Made by a program: the position numbers and the translations under genes
From: Salmonella enterica subsp. enterica serovar Typhimurium str. LT2
GTDB taxonomy: Bacteria > Pseudomonadota > Gammaproteobacteria > Enterobacterales > Enterobacteriaceae
Assembly (NCBI RefSeq): GCF_000006945.2
Contig: NC_003197.2
Coordinates: forward strand, 4,030,001 to 4,094,000
Direction of reading: 5' to 3'
DNA length: 64,000 nt
Shown: in pieces, positions 59,607-64,000 of the stretch
Layout of the letters: each line of letters opens with the position of its first letter
Position numbering within the stretch: the stretch's first letter is position 1
Notes under the pieces: model-generated
Told to the model about the DNA's origin: nothing
Database searches by the model: none
The model's input: only the letters and a program-made list of their open reading frames with translations

Positions 59607-61475
59607 ATGAGCACTGATAATAAGCAATCGTTGCCTGCGATTACCCTCGCAGCTATTGGGGTTGTCTACGGTGATATTGGTACCAGCCCGCTTTATACGC
59701 TTCGTGAATGTTTGTCCGGTCAGTTTGGTTTTGGCGTTGAACGAGATGCCGTATTTGGTTTTCTGTCGCTGATCTTCTGGCTACTCATCTTTGTGGTTTC
59801 CATCAAATATCTCACCTTCGTGATGCGCGCCGATAACGCGGGTGAAGGTGGAATTTTGACGCTGATGTCGCTTGCCGGGCGTAATACCTCGGCGCGCACC
59901 ACATCCATGTTAGTTATCATGGGACTGATAGGCGGCAGCTTTTTCTATGGCGAAGTGGTGATTACGCCGGCGATTTCGGTGATGTCGGCGATTGAAGGCC
60001 TGGAGATTGTCGCGCCGCAGCTGGATACCTGGATTGTCCCGCTCTCCATTATTGTGCTGACTCTGTTGTTTATGATTCAGAAGCACGGTACGGGAATGGT
60101 AGGGAAACTCTTTGCGCCGATCATGCTGACCTGGTTTTTAATCCTGGCGGTACTTGGCCTGCGCAGTATTATCGCCAATCCCGAAGTGTTACATGCGCTG
60201 AATCCTGTCTGGGCGGTACGTTTTTTCCTTGAATATAAAACCGTATCATTTATTGCGTTGGGCGCGGTGGTGCTGTCGATTACCGGCGTAGAGGCGTTGT
60301 ACGCCGATATGGGACACTTCGGTAAGTTCCCGATTCGCCTGGCGTGGTTTACCGTGGTATTGCCGTCGTTAGTACTGAACTACTTTGGTCAGGGCGCATT
60401 GCTACTTAAGCATCCGGAAGCGATTAAAAACCCCTTCTTCCTGTTGGCGCCGGACTGGGCGTTAATTCCGCTGCTGATTCTGGCCGCGCTGGCGACGGTG
60501 ATCGCCTCCCAGGCGGTCATTTCCGGCGTCTTTTCGCTGACGCGTCAGGCCGTGCGTCTTGGCTATTTGTCGCCAATGCGCATTATCCATACCTCCGAGA
60601 TGGAGTCCGGTCAGATCTATATCCCTTTCGTTAACTGGCTGCTTTATTTCGCGGTCGTGGTTGTTATTGTTAGCTTTGAGCACTCCAGCAACCTGGCGGC
60701 GGCCTATGGTATCGCCGTGACCGGCACGATGGTGCTGACGTCTATTCTTTCTACGACCGTGGCGCGTAAGAACTGGCACTGGAACAAATATTTTGTCGCG
60801 CTGATCCTCATCGCATTCCTGTGCGTGGATATCCCGCTGTTCTCGGCTAACCTCGATAAATTGTTGTCCGGCGGTTGGCTGCCGCTGAGCCTGGGTCTGA
60901 TCATGTTCACGATCATGACCACCTGGAAGAGCGAGCGTTTCCGTCTGTTGCGTCGTATGCATGAACACGGTAATTCGCTGGAAGCGATGATTGCTTCACT
61001 GGAGAAGTCACCGCCGGTTCGGGTGCCGGGTACTGCCGTATACATGTCGCGCGCGCTCAGTGTGATCCCTTTTGCTTTATTGCATAACCTGAAGCACAAC
61101 AAAGTGTTGCATGAGCGCGTAATCTTACTGACGTTGCGTACGGAAGATGCGCCTTATGTGCATAACGTTCGCCGGGTGCAGATTGAGCAGTTGTCTCCGA
61201 CATTCTGGCGCGTGGTGGCCAGCTACGGCTGGCGCGAAACGCCAAACGTTGAAGAGGTGTTCCACCGCTGCGGTCTGGAAGGCCTTAGCTGTCGGATGAT
61301 GGAAACGTCGTTCTTTATGTCGCACGAGTCGTTGATTGTCGGCAAACGCCCGTGGTATTTGCGTCTGCGTGGCAAGCTGTATTTGTTGTTGCAACGCAAC
61401 GCCCTGCGCGCGCCGGATCAGTTCGAGATCCCGCCTAACCGCGTGATTGAGTTAGGTACGCAGGTCGAGATTTAA
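59607..61475 (+). CDS. kup: Low-affinity potassium transporter Kup (TrkD)
   Basis: Kup is an inner-membrane K+/H+ symporter of the HAK/KUP/KT family, important at low pH. The 622-residue protein has about 12 hydrophobic segments in its first 440 residues with the signature GVVYGDIGTSPLYTL near the N-terminus, and a soluble C-terminal domain. An ERIC-like repeat covers its leader and no T-run terminator is seen downstream, only a REP-like palindrome. Confidence 0.97.
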   Translation: MSTDNKQSLPAITLAAIGVVYGDIGTSPLYTLRECLSGQFGFGVERDAVFGFLSLIFWLLIFVVSIKYLTFVMRADNAGEGGILTLMSLAGRNTSARTTSMLVIMGLIGGSFFYGEVVITPAISVMSAIEGLEIVAPQLDTWIVPLSIIVLTLLFMIQKHGTGMVGKLFAPIMLTWFLILAVLGLRSIIANPEVLHALNPVWAVRFFLEYKTVSFIALGAVVLSITGVEALYADMGHFGKFPIRLAWFTVVLPSLVLNYFGQGALLLKHPEAIKNPFFLLAPDWALIPLLILAALATVIASQAVISGVFSLTRQAVRLGYLSPMRIIHTSEMESGQIYIPFVNWLLYFAVVVVIVSFEHSSNLAAAYGIAVTGTMVLTSILSTTVARKNWHWNKYFVALILIAFLCVDIPLFSANLDKLLSGGWLPLSLGLIMFTIMTTWKSERFRLLRRMHEHGNSLEAMIASLEKSPPVRVPGTAVYMSRALSVIPFALLHNLKHNKVLHERVILLTLRTEDAPYVHNVRRVQIEQLSPTFWRVVASYGWRETPNVEEVFHRCGLEGLSCRMMETSFFMSHESLIVGKRPWYLRLRGKLYLLLQRNALRAPDQFEIPPNRVIELGTQVEI

Positions 61476-61490
61476 CCTCCCATCAACATG

Positions 61491-61523
61491 CCGGGGGCCG
61501 CGTTGGCTTACCCGGCCTGGCCA
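61491..61523. repeat. REP-like palindrome after kup
   Basis: GCCGGGGGCC and a CCCGGCC-type arm flank GCGTTGGCTTA, a REP-like unit 15 bp after the kup stop. Confidence 0.55.
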
Positions 61524-61562
61524 ATCCGTAGATTCCCACAAGATAATCGCCTGATTTCCGCT

Positions 61563-61657
61563 AGCGAAACGTTTCGACGGCGATCACAATTCTGTTACGT
61601 CATGATGGTTTTATGAACACATCCGGGGTTACACTGCGGCCAGCGAAACGTTTCGCT
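61563..61657 (+). promoter_or_regulatory. rbs promoter region with two RbsR-type operators
   Basis: The palindrome CGAAACGTTTCG occurs at 61565-61576 and again at 61644-61655, the latter within the perfect 16-bp AGCGAAACGTTTCGCT. These are LacI/GalR-family operators as bound by RbsR. The centres are 79 bp apart. A TACACT at 61630-61635 may be the -10, placing the right operator near the start of transcription. TTCGA-N6-TCACA at 61573-61588 resembles a CRP site. Confidence 0.75.
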
Positions 61658-61671
61658 AGTGGAGCAGAAAA

Positions 61672-62091
61672 ATGAAGAAAGGCACCGTACTCAACTCTGA
61701 AATCTCGTCGGTCATTTCCCGTCTGGGGCATACTGATACTCTGGTAGTCTGTGATGCGGGTTTACCCATCCCGAATAGCACCGCGCGTATCGATATGGCA
61801 CTAACCCAGGGCGTACCTTCTTTTATGCAGGTGGTGGATGTCGTGACCCGGGAAATGCAGGTTGAGGCGGCGATTCTTGCAACGGAAATCAAACAACAGA
61901 ATCCGCAGCTCCACGAAACGTTGCTCACTCACCTTGAGCAACTGCAGCAACACCAGGGAAACACCATAAAAATTAGTTATACGACACACGAACAATTCAA
62001 AAAATTGACTGCAGACAGTCAGGCGGTGATTCGCAGCGGGGAGTGTTCCCCGTATGCGAACGTCATTCTTTGCGCTGGCGTCACTTTCTGA
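61672..62091 (+). CDS. rbsD: D-ribose pyranase RbsD
   Basis: RbsD interconverts the pyranose and furanose forms of ribose so that RbsK can use it. The 139-residue protein starts MKKGTVLNSEISSVISRLGH and has the conserved GHTDTLVVCDAGLPIP with catalytic histidine and aspartate. It is the first gene of the rbs operon, under RbsR control, and ends 7 bp before rbsA. Confidence 0.97.
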   Translation: MKKGTVLNSEISSVISRLGHTDTLVVCDAGLPIPNSTARIDMALTQGVPSFMQVVDVVTREMQVEAAILATEIKQQNPQLHETLLTHLEQLQQHQGNTIKISYTTHEQFKKLTADSQAVIRSGECSPYANVILCAGVTF

Positions 62092-62098
62092 GGCCGCT

Positions 62099-63604
62099 AT
62101 GGACGCATTACTGCAACTCAAAGGGATCGATAAAGCGTTCCCCGGCGTGAAGGCTCTCTCCGGCGCCGCGTTAAACGTTTATCCTGGCCGCGTTATGGCG
62201 CTGGTGGGGGAAAACGGCGCCGGAAAATCCACCATGATGAAAGTATTAACCGGCATCTATACGCGAGATGCGGGATCGTTGTTATGGCTGGGTAAAGAGA
62301 CCACCTTTAATGGGCCTAAATCGTCTCAGGAAGCCGGGATCGGCATTATTCATCAGGAACTGAACCTGATCCCGCAGTTGACCATTGCGGAAAACATCTT
62401 CCTGGGCCGTGAGTTTGTGAATCGCTTTGGCAAAATCGACTGGAAAAAGATGTATGCCGAAGCCGACCACCTCTTAGCCAAACTCAATCTGCGTTTTAAG
62501 AGCGATAAGCTGGTGGGCGAACTCTCTATCGGCGATCAGCAAATGGTGGAAATCGCCAAAGTGCTGAGCTTCGAATCCAAAGTCATCATTATGGATGAAC
62601 CGACCGATGCGCTGACCGACACTGAAACCGACTCTCTGTTCCGCGTTATCCGCGAATTAAAATCGCAGGGGCGCGGCATTGTCTATATCTCCCACCGTAT
62701 GAAAGAGATCTTCGAAATTTGCGATGACGTGACGGTCTTCCGCGATGGGCAATTTATCGCCGAGCGTGAAGTGGCCACGTTGACCGAAGATTCTCTTATC
62801 GAAATGATGGTGGGACGTAAGCTGGAAGATCAGTACCCGCATCTGGATAACGCGCCGGGTGAGATTCGCCTCAAGGTCGATAATCTGTGCGGACCGGGCG
62901 TGAATGATGTCTCTTTTGTGCTGCGAAAAGGCGAGATTCTTGGCATCTCCGGCCTGATGGGCGCCGGTCGCACCGAGCTGATGAAAGTATTGTACGGCGC
63001 GATGCCGCGAACCAGCGGTTATGTGACGCTCGATGGACACGAAGTGGTGACGCGCTCTCCGCAGGACGGGCTGGCCAATGGCATCGTTTATATCTCTGAA
63101 GACCGTAAGCGCGATGGACTGGTGCTCGGCATGTCAGTTAAAGAGAATATGTCGCTGACGGCGCTGGACTATTTCAGCCGCGCTGGCGGAAGCCTGAAAC
63201 ACAAAGATGAGCAGCAGGCGGTGGGGGATTTTATCCGTCTGTTCAACGTCAAGACGCCTTCAATGGAACAGGCGATAGGCCTGCTTTCCGGTGGTAATCA
63301 GCAAAAAGTGGCGATTGCCCGCGGGTTGATGACGCGCCCGAAAGTGCTCATTCTCGACGAGCCGACCCGCGGCGTGGACGTCGGCGCCAAGAAAGAGATT
63401 TACCAGCTTATCAACCAGTTTAAGGCCGACGGCCTGAGCATCATTCTGGTCTCATCTGAGATGCCAGAAGTATTAGGCATGAGCGATCGCATCATCGTCA
63501 TGCATGAAGGGCATCTCAGCGGTGAATTTACTCGCGAGCAGGCCACCCAGGAAGTGTTAATGGCTGCCGCAGTGGGCAAGCTTAATCGCGTGAATCAGGA
63601 GTAA
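62099..63604 (+). CDS. rbsA: Ribose ABC transporter ATP-binding protein RbsA
   Basis: RbsA is the tandem ATPase of the ribose importer RbsABC. The 501-residue protein has two ABC domains: the first with GENGAGKST and IMDEPTDAL, the second with a degenerate P-loop GLMGAGRTE but LSGGNQQK and LILDEPTRGVD. ATG 62099 matches E. coli MEALLQL-type start; the frame opens 15 codons upstream within rbsD. Confidence 0.97.
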   Translation: MDALLQLKGIDKAFPGVKALSGAALNVYPGRVMALVGENGAGKSTMMKVLTGIYTRDAGSLLWLGKETTFNGPKSSQEAGIGIIHQELNLIPQLTIAENIFLGREFVNRFGKIDWKKMYAEADHLLAKLNLRFKSDKLVGELSIGDQQMVEIAKVLSFESKVIIMDEPTDALTDTETDSLFRVIRELKSQGRGIVYISHRMKEIFEICDDVTVFRDGQFIAEREVATLTEDSLIEMMVGRKLEDQYPHLDNAPGEIRLKVDNLCGPGVNDVSFVLRKGEILGISGLMGAGRTELMKVLYGAMPRTSGYVTLDGHEVVTRSPQDGLANGIVYISEDRKRDGLVLGMSVKENMSLTALDYFSRAGGSLKHKDEQQAVGDFIRLFNVKTPSMEQAIGLLSGGNQQKVAIARGLMTRPKVLILDEPTRGVDVGAKKEIYQLINQFKADGLSIILVSSEMPEVLGMSDRIIVMHEGHLSGEFTREQATQEVLMAAAVGKLNRVNQE

Positions 63605-63609
63605 AAAAG

Positions 63610-64000
63610 ATGACAACCCAGGCTGTTTCTGGTCGCCGTTATTTCACTAAAGCGTGGCTTCTTGAGCAGAAGTCGCTCATTGCCCTGCTGGTGTTGATCG
63701 CGATTGTTTCGACGTTGAGCCCCAACTTTTTTACCGTTAATAATCTGTTCAATATTCTTCAACAGACCTCCGTTAACGCCATTATGGCGGTGGGGATGAC
63801 GTTGGTGATTCTGACATCGGGGATCGATCTGTCCGTCGGTTCCCTGCTGGCGCTCACCGGTGCGGTTGCCGCTTCAATCGTCGGCGTTGAAGTGAATGCG
63901 CTGGTCGCGGTTGCCGCCGCGCTGGCGCTGGGCGCTGCGATTGGCGCCGTCACTGGCGTTATCGTCGCGAAGGGCCGCGTACAGGCGTTTATCGCTACGC
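63610..64000 (+). CDS. rbsC: Ribose ABC transporter permease RbsC (partial)
   Basis: RbsC is the membrane permease of the ribose importer. About 130 N-terminal residues are in the window, starting MTTQAVSGRRYFTKAWLLEQ, with hydrophobic segments and the family motif VILTSGIDLSVGSLLALTGA. It begins 5 bp after rbsA; the rest lies beyond the right edge. Confidence 0.95.
   Translation, partial: MTTQAVSGRRYFTKAWLLEQKSLIALLVLIAIVSTLSPNFFTVNNLFNILQQTSVNAIMAVGMTLVILTSGIDLSVGSLLALTGAVAASIVGVEVNALVAVAAALALGAAIGAVTGVIVAKGRVQAFIAT

Overview
The window is a chromosomal segment of Salmonella enterica, most like serovar Typhimurium. It contains the dnaA-dnaN-recF-gyrB block, rpmH-rnpA-yidD-yidC-mnmE, pst-phoU, glmUS, the whole atp operon, mnmG-oriC-mioC-asnC-asnA, ravA-viaA, kup and the start of rbs. 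Protein sequences closely resemble the E. coli K-12 versions. The gene content between them is Salmonella-like: no tnaAB next to mnmE, a retron island there instead, and extra sugar-acid and PTS cassettes. No database search was possible, so names rest on recognised sequences, motifs, lengths and gene order.

Layout. 1-4.1 kb: D-galactonate operon dgoRKADT (minus strand, dgoT cut by the window edge) with a large palindrome upstream of dgoR. 4.2-8.85 kb: yidA, then a cassette of MFS transporter, enolase-superfamily dehydratase and LysR regulator in the interval where E. coli has yidB. 8.9-15.0 kb: gyrB, recF, dnaN, dnaA (minus), with a 120-bp repeat-like insert between dnaN and recF. 15.7-19.6 kb: rpmH, rnpA, yidD, yidC, mnmE (plus). 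19.6-24.0 kb: an AT-rich island with an integrase broken by one stop codon, a complete retron (msr-msd RNA, rcaT-like effector, reverse transcriptase) and a gene-poor right end; an imperfect 25-bp direct repeat flanks it. 24.1-29.9 kb: mdtL, yidZ, yieE, yieF, adeP, yieH. 30.0-34.8 kb: pstSCAB-phoU with Pho boxes. 34.8-38.9 kb: fructose-type PTS EIIBC, a shikimate-dehydrogenase-like gene and a divergent SgrR-like regulator. 39.0-43.5 kb: glmS, glmU and a Bax-inhibitor-1 family membrane protein. 43.7-50.6 kb: atpIBEFHAGDC. 51.2-55.2 kb: rsmG, mnmG, oriC, mioC, asnC. 55.3-64 kb: asnA, viaA, ravA, kup, rbsDA and partial rbsC.

The most notable system is the retron at 21.1-23.3 kb. It matches the retron known as Sen2 (msDNA-St85): an RNA with a1/a2 inverted repeats and a perfect 29-bp msd hairpin, a nucleoside-deoxyribosyltransferase-like effector with a C-terminal DNA-binding-like region, and a reverse transcriptase with the retron signatures NAxxH, YADD and VTG. 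Such retrons act as tripartite toxin-antitoxin anti-phage systems, in which the RT-msDNA complex holds the effector inactive. The system class is already described. The leader hairpin, the terminator between RNA and effector, and the flanking repeats are the details here that deserve checking.

The core genes fit their usual roles: replication initiation (oriC, dnaA, dnaN, gyrB), ribosome and tRNA modification (rpmH, rnpA, mnmE, mnmG, rsmG), energy (atp), phosphate (pst), cell-wall precursor supply (glmUS), and nutrient uptake and catabolism (dgo, rbs, kup). REP/BIME repeats sit at many operon joints.
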